Assembly (NCBI GenBank): GCA_964552655.1
Contig: CAZKHG010000039.1
Span: 1-34,642, forward strand
Reading direction: 5' to 3'
From: CAZKHG01 sp964552655
GTDB lineage: Bacteria > Bacteroidota > Bacteroidia > Bacteroidales > Tenuifilaceae
DNA length: 34,642 bases
Under the pieces are notes generated by a model. That model was not told the origin of the DNA. It was given only the letters and a program-made list of their open reading frames with translations, and did not search any database. The first letter of the stretch is position 1. Each line of letters opens with the position of its first letter. Position numbers and translations under genes: made by a program. This document shows, in pieces, positions 9,901 to 17,643 of the stretch.

Positions 9901-11767
9901 TCCAATTAACAAAATTATACCCATCGGGAACCTGGGCAGTGATAGTCACCTTTGAACTTTCCAAATAAACTCCACTTCCGGTAAGAACCGCTCCAATATT
10001 ATCGGGGTTGGCCAGCAGAGTTACGTTATAATCATTCACAACCCTGATGCGTCCATTATCGGTTAACGCATTGGGTAATCCTTCATTAAGGATGAGCTCA
10101 TTGATATTCACGTATGCATATTCCCCCATTGTGTGGTCGGCGGTAAGCTGAAATCTCAACTTTACAACGGGTGCTTTTCCAACATAAGAATTAGCAGTGA
10201 ATTCTGTTGAACCGGCACCGGCTATCTTCAAGATGTTTCCATTCAAATTGCTTACAAAATTCCAGCCTTCACTGAGTGTACCATTCGTAACCAGCTGAAC
10301 AAACTCCAATTCAGGGTTTTGAAACTGAATGGATGCCTCTATTGATGAAATTGACTGATCTGCAGGGAATTCGTTGATGAATAATGGTATGTCAAAGGTA
10401 GTTAGCCCAAGGCTGATGGTATCGGGGAAGTAAACTTTTGTATCATAGATGTTGAATAACCCGGAGGTTTTGGTTGCTCCTACATTATCAGTAACCTTTA
10501 CGTAAACTTTTCCACTCCTAAGAGCCAATAAGTTTCCGGTTTGATCAATAGTAGCCGAGTTGGTATTATCAACACTCCACGTATATGGTTCAACCCCATT
10601 TGAAGCAACAAGGGGTAACGTCTGGCCAGCTATAAGTGTTGATGAATTTGGGGAAATGGATATGTTGGCAAAATTGATGGTGCTGAAATAGCCATTTTGT
10701 GTTATACCAAGTAAATCCTCATTAAAAAGGGCATTGGATAAATCCAGGGAACTTCCCCCCTGATTCACTGCTGATATATCGAACTTGATATATAGCAAAA
10801 TACCACTACCAATCAGTGGAGTAGCACCAGCAAAAGAAATTGTCACCTGCCCGTTACCAAAATTAACCACAGGGGCATTGTATGATTCAAGCAATGTTCC
10901 TTCAGTTAATATTTGAACCGGGTTTAGGATGTTTTGGTTATATGATACAGAAAGATTTCCGGCCACAATATTTAAACCGTTAAGGTTTGTTACATTTACT
11001 GGTATATTGATGGTGCTGCCCTGCCATTCACTCAAATTATTGGGTATGCTTAACTTGTAACCTCTTACTTCAATATTTCCGGTTGTTTGGGCAGTTAAAC
11101 CAACATTATCTGTAACTTTAACCTTTGTAATACCTACGTTAGTTGCAGAGAATAAACCCGTAGGGTCAATACTTCCAATACTGCTATTAATGACCTCCCA
11201 GGTATATGGTGGAGTTCCGCTCCCATTCACAGAAAAGGCTAAAGTCTCGCCCCGAAGCACTATTCCCGAGCCTGGGGATATCGAAATGCTTGGTGCATAA
11301 TTTATGCTGACATACCCGTTCTCAAAAGTCATTAAAGGATTTCCTTCGTTGAAATAGTTCAAAGAAGAACCAGTAAAGGATATTGAACTCCCACCTGCAA
11401 TCAAGGCTGAAAAACGAATAATTATTAGTGTATCACCTTTATTGCCGGTTAATGGTGTAGATCCTGCCCCTGCTATTGTTACTCTGCCAGCCTGGTAGTT
11501 TACTGCAGGTGAACCAAATGCACTGCTAATGGTTCCCGTTGTTAAAATGCTTGTTGCCGTTAAATAGTAATCGCTAAAGGTAATATCAAGGGTATAGGAG
11601 TATATTCCTTTCCCTGTAAAACTACTGTCGGCTATTATCGGAACATTTATGGTTTGACCTGCAACGGTTGATAAATTAGGGATTCGCAGCCTGACCTGTG
11701 CGTTTACCAAAGTGTTGCTCAGGAGAATAAGCTGCAGGATTATTATTAAGTAGTGTAGTTTTTTCAT
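6974..11767 (-). CDS. T9SS-exported multidomain surface protein: three cohesin-like domains, eight InlB-type repeats, Ig-like domains, 1597 aa
   Basis: A large secreted adhesin-like protein. The start is the ATG at 11767 (MKKLHYL, signal peptide ending VNA at about residue 23); the frame extends only to a TTG three codons upstream. Domains in order, approximate residues: cohesin-like 24-159, Ig/Big-like 160-235, cohesin-like 237-367, Big-like 368-442, cohesin-like 443-578, eight InlB/List-Bact repeats 579-1195 (each about 76 aa, core GYxFxNWT...YTMP...LTANF), three Big-like domains 1198-1443 (core TIVGAGTTTITATQ), an Ig/PKD-like domain 1444-1518, and a T9SS type A sorting domain 1519-1597 (LYPNPV start, HYTLK, LKFIKR end). 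The sorting domain directs outer-membrane translocation by type IX secretion, usually with surface attachment. No catalytic domain is visible. Likely role is adhesion or scaffolding. The neighbour 75 bases upstream is another T9SS cargo. Confidence 0.88.
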   Translation of the reverse strand: MKKLHYLIIILQLILLSNTLVNAQVRLRIPNLSTVAGQTINVPIIADSSFTGKGIYSYTLDITFSDYYLTATSILTTGTISSAFGSPAVNYQAGRVTIAGAGSTPLTGNKGDTLIIIRFSALIAGGSSISFTGSSLNYFNEGNPLMTFENGYVSINYAPSISISPGSGIVLRGETLAFSVNGSGTPPYTWEVINSSIGSIDPTGLFSATNVGITKVKVTDNVGLTAQTTGNIEVRGYKLSIPNNLSEWQGSTINIPVNVTNLNGLNIVAGNLSVSYNQNILNPVQILTEGTLLESYNAPVVNFGNGQVTISFAGATPLIGSGILLYIKFDISAVNQGGSSLDLSNALFNEDLLGITQNGYFSTINFANISISPNSSTLIAGQTLPLVASNGVEPYTWSVDNTNSATIDQTGNLLALRSGKVYVKVTDNVGATKTSGLFNIYDTKVYFPDTISLGLTTFDIPLFINEFPADQSISSIEASIQFQNPELEFVQLVTNGTLSEGWNFVSNLNGNILKIAGAGSTEFTANSYVGKAPVVKLRFQLTADHTMGEYAYVNINELILNEGLPNALTDNGRIRVVNDYNVTLLANPDNIGAVLTGSGVYLESSKVTITAQVPDGYNFVNWTGAYSDIVLLGNPLALSTTFTMPARDVELTANYQSIIPKYNLMLVANPVEGGTVTGSGEYEEGASVSIAAMANSGYIFVNWTDAGANVVSTNASFSYTMPGSAATLTANFVVEPPPSYNLTLETNPSGAGVLTEAGEYQEGTEVSITATPNSGYIFINWTDAGANVVSTNANFSYTMPGANATLTANFELISYNVSVDVSPSLSGSVSGSGAYNAGDEVTLLASANTGYTFLNWQIAGTAISSANPYIFSMPAENVNITAHFVAQGTELYTLTLNVSPAGSGLATGAGDYESGSNIQLVAIPNTGYSFVNWTDAGGNIVSTSATFTYTMPSSNTALIANFEVVIAPKYVLDLDVNPSEAGITSGSNEYQAGTEVPISATANAGYAFVNWTDGNSNIVSSLANFTYTMPANDVTLTANFALIDYNVNINITPDLSGTATGAGTYNLGDVVSLLASPNTGYTFLNWQVGGTVVSSANPYLFSMPAENVTITAHFIPDGAPLYTLSLNVNPAGAGNVFGSGSYEGGSNILLSATANSGYEFSNWTNESSVVVNNQASFTYTMPSSNTVLTANFNMIIVQQSQSITFAALPVKTFGDSPFTLEATASSGLNVAFSSSNPAVATISGNTVTIVGAGTTTITATQAGNENYFAATPVDQILTVNKANQTILFDAISDKLVTDAPFTLSVSVSSGLNPSFSSSNTSVATVSGKVVTIVGAGTTVITASQSGNENYNPAVNVQQSFTVNKLSQSITFNPISNQQDNGGVVNLTATASSGLTITYQVTGPATLSGVTLNLTGAGKVTVTATQPGNATYAAATPVSQEFCVNPLPVITKQSGTTTQYELVSNYASGNQWIKDGLDISEATGTIFQVLQSGLYRLRVTIDGCIGLSDNMDVTLTSIDSPISSESLRLYPNPVTNVLYLNGDASRKIKVSIFDSSGKLVVLSQLVDNQIDVSTLPIGHYTLKAEIDKEVKVLKFIKR
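8177..9550 (-). repeat. Duplicated three-repeat block within the InlB-type repeats
   Basis: InlB-type repeats 3-5 (about 8861-9550) and 6-8 (8177-8860) match as ordered triplets: repeat 4 pairs with 7 (both GYTFLNWQ and FSMPAENV), 5 with 8, and 3 with 6. The unit is about 228-230 aa (684-690 bases), which suggests block duplication rather than only single-repeat expansion. Confidence 0.75.
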
Positions 11768-11797
11768 AGTCAGCAATTTTTAGTTGATTTTTCAAAA

Positions 11798-11823
11798 CCC
11801 GGGGGCTTCGTAAAGCCCCGCAG
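11798..11823 (-). terminator. Hairpin between the two giant T9SS genes, possible weak terminator or attenuator
   Basis: Arms GGGGCTT (11802-11808) and AAGCCCC (11813-11819) around a 4-base loop make a GC-rich 7-bp stem. On the minus strand it is followed by GGGTTTTGAAAA, a short U tract. It lies in the 75-base gap between two same-strand genes, so it may stop or reduce read-through into the 1597-aa gene. Confidence 0.5.
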
Positions 11824-11842
11824 GGAGAAAATCATAACTACA

Positions 11843-14800
11843 TTACCTGTCAATTTGCAGCTTTTTAACGCTAATGTTCTTGCCCATACTAACTTTTAAC
11901 AGGTATATTCCCGATTGCAGGTTATAGCTGTTAAGGTTGTAGGTCAGGGTATAATAACCTTGAGTTAGCCTATCATTTACTAGAGTAGCAACAGTTTGGC
12001 CAGTCAGGTTAATCAAGTCAATCCTTAAATTATTTACCTCATTGATATTAAGGGCTATGCTTATGTTATCCCTGGCAGGATTTGGGTAAACCGAAAGTAC
12101 GCGTACATCCGGAATATCCTGAACGTTAGTAGCCACTTTGGAAATTGTAATTTCGCCACCAACCGAATAGCTGGTAATATCATCCTCGTTTACCATAGCA
12201 TCGCTAATAAAAACTGACGTTGTGGTGTTCTCATCAAATTCGGGATTTACTCCAAAGGTGATATAGGCAATATCGCTATTCAGGTTGCTCTCCATGGAAT
12301 TTGCTGCTGCAATTTTAATAATACCCGGATGGGTAATATCAACTGCGTTAAACATTTTTGAAATTGCATCTCCAACAACAACCTCATTAACAACCAGGTG
12401 GTTGGGGTTGAAGTTGATTTGCGCCTGTAAAGAAGCAGCTCCATCAACGTTTATGGAAACGGGAATCGTTATTTTATCCCCGGCATTTACCATTCCGCTG
12501 CCAACTTTCAAAAATCCATCGGATTTGGATTTCTTTGTTGCGCCCGATTCAAAATAGTTGACCAATCCCACGGCATACTGAAGTACCCTTGAGGCATCAA
12601 AGGCAGAGACAGCTGAATTGCCGGTAGCATCAGCCACCATCTCCTGCCGGGTATTAAATGTAATACTGCCAACCACTTTTTGCAAAATCAGAGAGGCATC
12701 AAAGGCTTGTATCTTGCCATTTAAGCTAACATCCCCAAGAATAGGGTTAATCATTCCGGCTGTTGCAAATGGGTTGTAATTAACTGCATCAGTAACTGCA
12801 ACACCTATACCGGTTGGATTGCCCGAATGAGTCGGACCACTATCGTGTCCCCACCAGCTGTTGGATGCGCTTATTGTAAATGTCTTATCCACATTATTTA
12901 CCCCTTTCCCTCCTATATCAAAAAAATCGCAATTTGTGATAGCTGGATTTGAGGAACCATTAATTTTTACTCCATCATAGCAACTATAAAAAGCAGTGTT
13001 GCTAATTGTTGGACTTGCACTGTTTACTTCAACCCCTGGGTGAGTTGAAGAGTAATAGTAATTTCCATAATAAAGGTATTTTGAAGCTGTGTAACGAACA
13101 ATAACATTATCTAAAATACAAGATGGATCAAGTGCTTCATTATAAAATTTAATCCCTTGCCAGTTAACACTGTTCATATCGGCTGGGATACCATCAGAGT
13201 TGCTATCGCCTCCATAAAAATCATCGGCTAAATTGGTGAAAACAATTTTATCGGCTAAATCACTTCCGCCTTGGGCTAATAATCCTTTGTAAACGTATAA
13301 ATAGCCACCGCTATTAAATTTACAAATCACTCCTGGATTAATGGTAAGAATTGCACCAGTTCCAATTGTATAGTATCTAAACAAATAGGGTATGTTTGTA
13401 ATCCCTCCGAAATTCCTTTTGGGAAGAGTGATGTCCTGGGTTAACGTTTCATCATTTACTCTTATAGCTTTGAAAGTTTTTCCTGAAATTGTGTTCCCCG
13501 ACGAGCTGGCCGGATATGCAACCAGTGATATTGTCATTGGAGCATCATTAAGATTATGAAAAGTGTTATTGGTGATATTAGGTTCCGATACACCGGTCAT
13601 TACGATTCCAACATCAAGCTTTTCGAACCATGAATTCGTAATGGTGGGAGAAGCACTCACCAGCTCAACTCCCCGGTTTTTTGTTTTAATAATTGCATGG
13701 TCAATCAGGCTTAAGTCGCTGCTTACATCGTTAAATGTGAACCAGGGATTATAGTAGTAATAGTATCCACCAGGTATTTGAGTTGCGCCATCATTTCCAA
13801 CATCGGCTGGATTACCGTAATTATCATCATAGAAATCGGTGAATACAACAGGGTTCTCTGAGGTTCCTTGAACTTGTAAGTTCCCGTTTACCAAAATATT
13901 GGCATCGTCAGCATCATAGTAACTCCTAACCTGCTTTGTCTTAAACACGATATTGGCAGGGATGGTAATTGTTGTTCCCGAGTTGATTATGTATTGTCCT
14001 GCCAGATAGTATGTAATATTGTTTATCCCGGCAAAATTTCGTTGGGGTACAGTTCCGTTCTGGGAATAGGTTTCTGGTTTAATCCCAATTGCTGAAATCC
14101 CGATATTCGACATCGTATTAGCCTCAAAAACAGGGTTGGCGAACATGCTCATATGAACAGGGGTTCTGTCAATGTTGAAGATCTGGTTATGGCTGATCAC
14201 GGGGTTTGACGAGCCATATATTCTGAAAGCATTATAATTTGATAACTCGACAGTGCAGCTATCCACCAATGCGTAGCTGCTGTTGAATTCCACAATGGAG
14301 GATGCATACCGGAAAACACAATGTTTCAACAAGTTGTTAGCAGCAATACCGCTGGATCTGAAATTGATGCCATACCAATTTCCTTTTGCAGGGATTGTTG
14401 TGTTACCATCGTCATTGGTATCTCCACCAGCAGAATCATCGCTGGTCGATGTAAAAACAATTTTCTCATTCTTTGTCCCATCGGCAATCAATGCACCATC
14501 AACATAAATAGTAGCAGAATTATCCATTTTTACAACTACGGAGGGGTTAATGGTTAGCGTGGCATTTGATGCTATGGTCAAATTACCAATTAAATATGCA
14601 ATATTGGTAATACCCGCAACATCCCTTGATATAAGCGTTGCATCGGATGACAAGGTTCCTTCAAGAATTCTCAACCCCTTATTCCTGTTTGCGGTGAAGG
14701 TCATGCTGGTAAAAGAAGGGTTGGATGTCAATGACATGGCAACCGGTTCGTAAGCACAATTCTGAATAATCACATTATTTAGCACAGGTGCAGAATTACC

Positions 14801-17227
14801 TTCAACTCTTACTCCGTACTCTGCGCTCTGCTCAATTAATGAATTTGATAAAGTAGGAGAAGCATTTGATGTTTCAATCATGGAATATTGGTAATAATAG
14901 TAGTTATTTCCCCCGTACTTAATAACACAATTATTCAATGAACAGTACGAATCATCACTGGAATCGTTGAAACGTATTCTGTTCCAATTACCGCTGGCAG
15001 GTGCGGATGCATTTCCATCGCCATTGGTATCACCCGGATTTCCAACATTATCGTCCTTTGTAGAAGTAAAGACAATTTTTTCGGTTGGGGTTCCTTCTGC
15101 CTTAAAGCCCCCGTTAACATAGATGCTTTTGCTCTCAATTTTAATGACTACCCCAGGTTCAACATCTACGTATGTACCGTTGGCAATAGTCAAATCATGC
15201 AATAGAACATAGGTAATGTTTTCAAACCCTGCTATATCCCTTTTTCTGATTGTTCCGCTGATGCTTAAATCTCCACCAATTAAGCCCATGGCATTCCAGC
15301 CACAGTTAGCAAAAGTGTTCCCGCTAAAAGTTGGATTGGAAGAGGGTGTAAGAGCAAAGGGGGTGTAAGCAACATTTATCATGCTGTTATTTGAGATGGT
15401 TGGTATTGCCGATTCGTAGCTCCAGATACCATGGTTTACATCCTTAATTTCATTGTCAGTTATACTTGGGTTTGATTTAATGATTATGATTGCGGCAGTT
15501 CCCTCGTACCATTTTGAGGTAGCCCCTCCGTTGGAATAAATCAATTCTGATTGTCCTGCGGCATACTTTACCTTACAGTGCACCAGGGATGATGAGGAAC
15601 TGCCTTCGGCTAAAAATATTCCACCAAAGTTCCCCTTTGCGGGAGTTGTATTTGTACCATCTTTATTGGTATCTCCCGGATTCCCGTGATTATCGTCTTT
15701 GGCTGAGGTGAAAACAATTTCATTACCGGCAGTCGCTTCTGCAATAAGAGTTCCATAAACAATAATATTGTAACCATTATTTGATTTTATTACCACCCCC
15801 GGATTAATCGTCAGGGTTTTTCCAGTCGGAACTGTTATTTTCCCTAACATCAGGTAGGTAATATTTGTCAACCCGGTGAATGATCTTTGAATTATGGTAG
15901 CATTGGCTGTCAGGGTTCCTCCTAACAAACCTATGGCGTCAAACTGGTTATCAGAAAACGAGAGAACGTTATCGGTAAAAGTAGGATTTGCTTCGAATGA
16001 CATGGCAATCGGGGTCATCTGGCTGGAACCAATGGTAGTATTGCTTATTACCGGAGTAGATGCATTATATAGTACAATCCCATAGTAGTTATTGGAAAAT
16101 TCACAGGAATTAATTGTTGGTCCGGCATCTGTCATGTTTACGCCTCCGTTATAATTGGAGCCAGCATAACGTATTTTGCACCTTTGAAGTATGCTGGCAG
16201 CATCGTTGCTTGAATTGTAGAATGCGATACCATACCAGTTGCTATAACCTGGCGTTGTATTTGTTCCGTCCCCATTGCTATCTCCTCCCCAATTATCATC
16301 ATAAGTCGAAGTAAAATAAATATTTTCCCCTGGCAGAGCATCAGCGATTAGTGTCCCATAAATTGACAATTCCTGATAGTAAAATTTCAAAATGTTATTG
16401 GACCCAATCTCAAAAGTTTTATCTGCATTAACCGTAAAACTTGAAGCAAAATGAACTGGAATTGTGTAGCTGGGAAGGGTTAAATCAGCACTTAAAGTGG
16501 AAAAAGCAATATACACATATTTTTTTGTGTTAGCTGATATTGTGTTGGTTCCTGTTAGAGTCACCGATGCTGGACCATAATAATAAATTGGGTAATCTGC
16601 CTGGGAAATTGTGGTATTGGCTATTTGAATTGAAGAACCGGAATTAAGCCAAATCCCATTCTGTGTGATATTGGAAATAACCACTCCATTAATGTTTGCA
16701 ACACCCCCGGTTTGCATTGCTATTCCGGAATAACCAATACCGCTAATTGTTCCGCTTGTCATGTTTAGAATTGCTCCAGTGGCAGAAACATCAATACCAT
16801 TCTGGCTAAAGTTGCTTAAATTTGTATTTGCTAGCGTGGCCGTTCCTTTGTAAACCCTGAACATCTGAGCGTACTGAATATTTGAATTTGATATGTTCAC
16901 AGTACCGGTAAAAGTTCCATCCCCGACCTGAATATATCCCCATTTACCAGCAGTAGGGCTTGCGCTTGATGTGGTGAAAATTACATTATCTGCACTTAAA
17001 GTGCCATTTACATATAAATAAAGGTTGTCGTTAAATTTGACTGTAACCCCACTTTCGATAGTGAGGGTCACTCCCGTGGCAACAGTTACACTGCTGGTAA
17101 CTGTGTATGGGCTGCCTGCAGCATTCCATGTTGTGTTTGAACTAATAGTTCCCGACACGTTGGTTTGCGCTATCAGGTTGTAAATGCTTAAAAAGCCAAC
17201 TAGCAGAAGGGTAAACTTTTTATTCAT
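11843..17227 (-). CDS. T9SS-exported modular beta-helix protein with dockerin and cohesin-like domains, 1794 aa
   Basis: Secreted giant starting at the ATG 17227; signal peptide MNKKFTLLLVGFLSIYNLIA, cleaved before QTN. An N-terminal half-module (about 24-260) precedes six parallel beta-helix modules of about 205 aa (about 265-1470). Each module has a strand set like LTINPGVVIK, an acidic loop (starting near 310, 511, 725, 930, 1134, 1335; for example GDTNKDG) and stacked turns such as SNPSITDN. The segment SWWGHDSGPTHSG closes the helix. A dockerin type I pair follows (1498-1557), with calcium loops D1499-D1510 and D1533-D1544, then a cohesin-like domain (about 1572-1697) and a T9SS type A sorting domain (about 1707-1794, VYPNPA start, VKKLQIDR end). 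Beta-helix folds occur in polysaccharide lyases and adhesins; I see no definite active site. Surface binding or scaffolding is the likely role. Confidence 0.88.
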   Translation of the reverse strand: MNKKFTLLLVGFLSIYNLIAQTNVSGTISSNTTWNAAGSPYTVTSSVTVATGVTLTIESGVTVKFNDNLYLYVNGTLSADNVIFTTSSASPTAGKWGYIQVGDGTFTGTVNISNSNIQYAQMFRVYKGTATLANTNLSNFSQNGIDVSATGAILNMTSGTISGIGYSGIAMQTGGVANINGVVISNITQNGIWLNSGSSIQIANTTISQADYPIYYYGPASVTLTGTNTISANTKKYVYIAFSTLSADLTLPSYTIPVHFASSFTVNADKTFEIGSNNILKFYYQELSIYGTLIADALPGENIYFTSTYDDNWGGDSNGDGTNTTPGYSNWYGIAFYNSSNDAASILQRCKIRYAGSNYNGGVNMTDAGPTINSCEFSNNYYGIVLYNASTPVISNTTIGSSQMTPIAMSFEANPTFTDNVLSFSDNQFDAIGLLGGTLTANATIIQRSFTGLTNITYLMLGKITVPTGKTLTINPGVVIKSNNGYNIIVYGTLIAEATAGNEIVFTSAKDDNHGNPGDTNKDGTNTTPAKGNFGGIFLAEGSSSSSLVHCKVKYAAGQSELIYSNGGATSKWYEGTAAIIIIKSNPSITDNEIKDVNHGIWSYESAIPTISNNSMINVAYTPFALTPSSNPTFSGNTFANCGWNAMGLIGGDLSISGTIRKRDIAGFENITYVLLHDLTIANGTYVDVEPGVVIKIESKSIYVNGGFKAEGTPTEKIVFTSTKDDNVGNPGDTNGDGNASAPASGNWNRIRFNDSSDDSYCSLNNCVIKYGGNNYYYYQYSMIETSNASPTLSNSLIEQSAEYGVRVEGNSAPVLNNVIIQNCAYEPVAMSLTSNPSFTSMTFTANRNKGLRILEGTLSSDATLISRDVAGITNIAYLIGNLTIASNATLTINPSVVVKMDNSATIYVDGALIADGTKNEKIVFTSTSDDSAGGDTNDDGNTTIPAKGNWYGINFRSSGIAANNLLKHCVFRYASSIVEFNSSYALVDSCTVELSNYNAFRIYGSSNPVISHNQIFNIDRTPVHMSMFANPVFEANTMSNIGISAIGIKPETYSQNGTVPQRNFAGINNITYYLAGQYIINSGTTITIPANIVFKTKQVRSYYDADDANILVNGNLQVQGTSENPVVFTDFYDDNYGNPADVGNDGATQIPGGYYYYYNPWFTFNDVSSDLSLIDHAIIKTKNRGVELVSASPTITNSWFEKLDVGIVMTGVSEPNITNNTFHNLNDAPMTISLVAYPASSSGNTISGKTFKAIRVNDETLTQDITLPKRNFGGITNIPYLFRYYTIGTGAILTINPGVICKFNSGGYLYVYKGLLAQGGSDLADKIVFTNLADDFYGGDSNSDGIPADMNSVNWQGIKFYNEALDPSCILDNVIVRYTASKYLYYGNYYYSSTHPGVEVNSASPTISNTAFYSCYDGVKINGSSNPAITNCDFFDIGGKGVNNVDKTFTISASNSWWGHDSGPTHSGNPTGIGVAVTDAVNYNPFATAGMINPILGDVSLNGKIQAFDASLILQKVVGSITFNTRQEMVADATGNSAVSAFDASRVLQYAVGLVNYFESGATKKSKSDGFLKVGSGMVNAGDKITIPVSINVDGAASLQAQINFNPNHLVVNEVVVGDAISKMFNAVDITHPGIIKIAAANSMESNLNSDIAYITFGVNPEFDENTTTSVFISDAMVNEDDITSYSVGGEITISKVATNVQDIPDVRVLSVYPNPARDNISIALNINEVNNLRIDLINLTGQTVATLVNDRLTQGYYTLTYNLNSYNLQSGIYLLKVSMGKNISVKKLQIDR
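12557..12736 (-). other. Dockerin type I duplicated calcium-binding motif inside the beta-helix protein
   Basis: Two 12-residue EF-like loops, DVSLNGKIQAFD and DATGNSAVSAFD, each followed by a near-identical helix (AFDASLILQKVVG and AFDASRVLQYAVG). First and twelfth positions are Asp in both. Asn, Ser and Thr replace some of the usual Asp/Asn ligands at positions 3 and 5. The order loop-helix-loop-helix is that of dockerin type I domains. Confidence 0.8.
12818..16435 (-). repeat. Six tandem ~205-residue beta-helix modules
   Basis: The acidic DD...GDG-type loop recurs at residues 310, 511, 725, 930, 1134 and 1335, with spacings of 201, 214, 205, 204 and 201. Each module also repeats the VVIK strand, an IVFTS-like strand before the loop, and an R(D/N)(V/I/F)(A/G)GI-N-I-Y-type linker at the module end. 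Copies are diverged at DNA level. Confidence 0.8.
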
Positions 17228-17643
17228 AGATTTAGGGTATTAGTTAAAAATTAAGTTCAAATTTGAGTTTTTGTGATTAACATGGGTTTTAAACATTTGT
17301 TTAACTTTTTTTATCAAAAAATAATTAAAATAATTCTATGTAACTTATATTCTGATAGTTATTATTTGTAATTATTCTAAATAATTTAGGAGTTATTTAA
17401 AAAGGACCAAAAAATTTACATCGTTATTTAATCTAATGAGGATTAGATTTTCAAGACATCCTTTGGGTTGTTAACCAGGTGTTACCCAGAGATTCCAAAA
17501 CATTGTGGAGCCAAAGAATTAATTCCCGGGATTTTATGATTTTAAATCAATCAACAGTAATTACCTGGGATTAAATCGCTATCATATTAACATTATGCTA
17601 TTTTTGCCAACGAAAATTAACTTTTACAGGTTTTAATATCTTA
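17228..17643. other. Long AT-rich divergent intergenic region
   Basis: This 416-base gap separates the divergent T9SS beta-helix and M23 genes. I see only very short frames and no RNA gene. A promoter box for the M23 gene is listed separately. I found no TAnnTTTG match on the minus strand for the beta-helix gene. Confidence 0.6.
17599..17606 (+). promoter_or_regulatory. Putative -7 box TATTTTTG for the M23 lipoprotein gene
   Basis: TATTTTTG fits TAnnTTTG and ends 37 bases before the ATG at 17644 (58 before the ATG at 17665). There is no TTG at the expected -33 distance. Confidence 0.45.

Noticed and set aside
11843..17227. Cellulosome component
   Set aside because: Dockerin and cohesin-like domains are present but no carbohydrate-active catalytic or cellulose-binding module is visible in the window; a T9SS surface protein is the safer reading.
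6974..17227. CRISPR array or satellite DNA suggested by the dense repeats
   Set aside because: The repeats are in-frame coding repeats of diverged protein domains with periods of about 230 and 615 bases, not short identical repeats with spacers.
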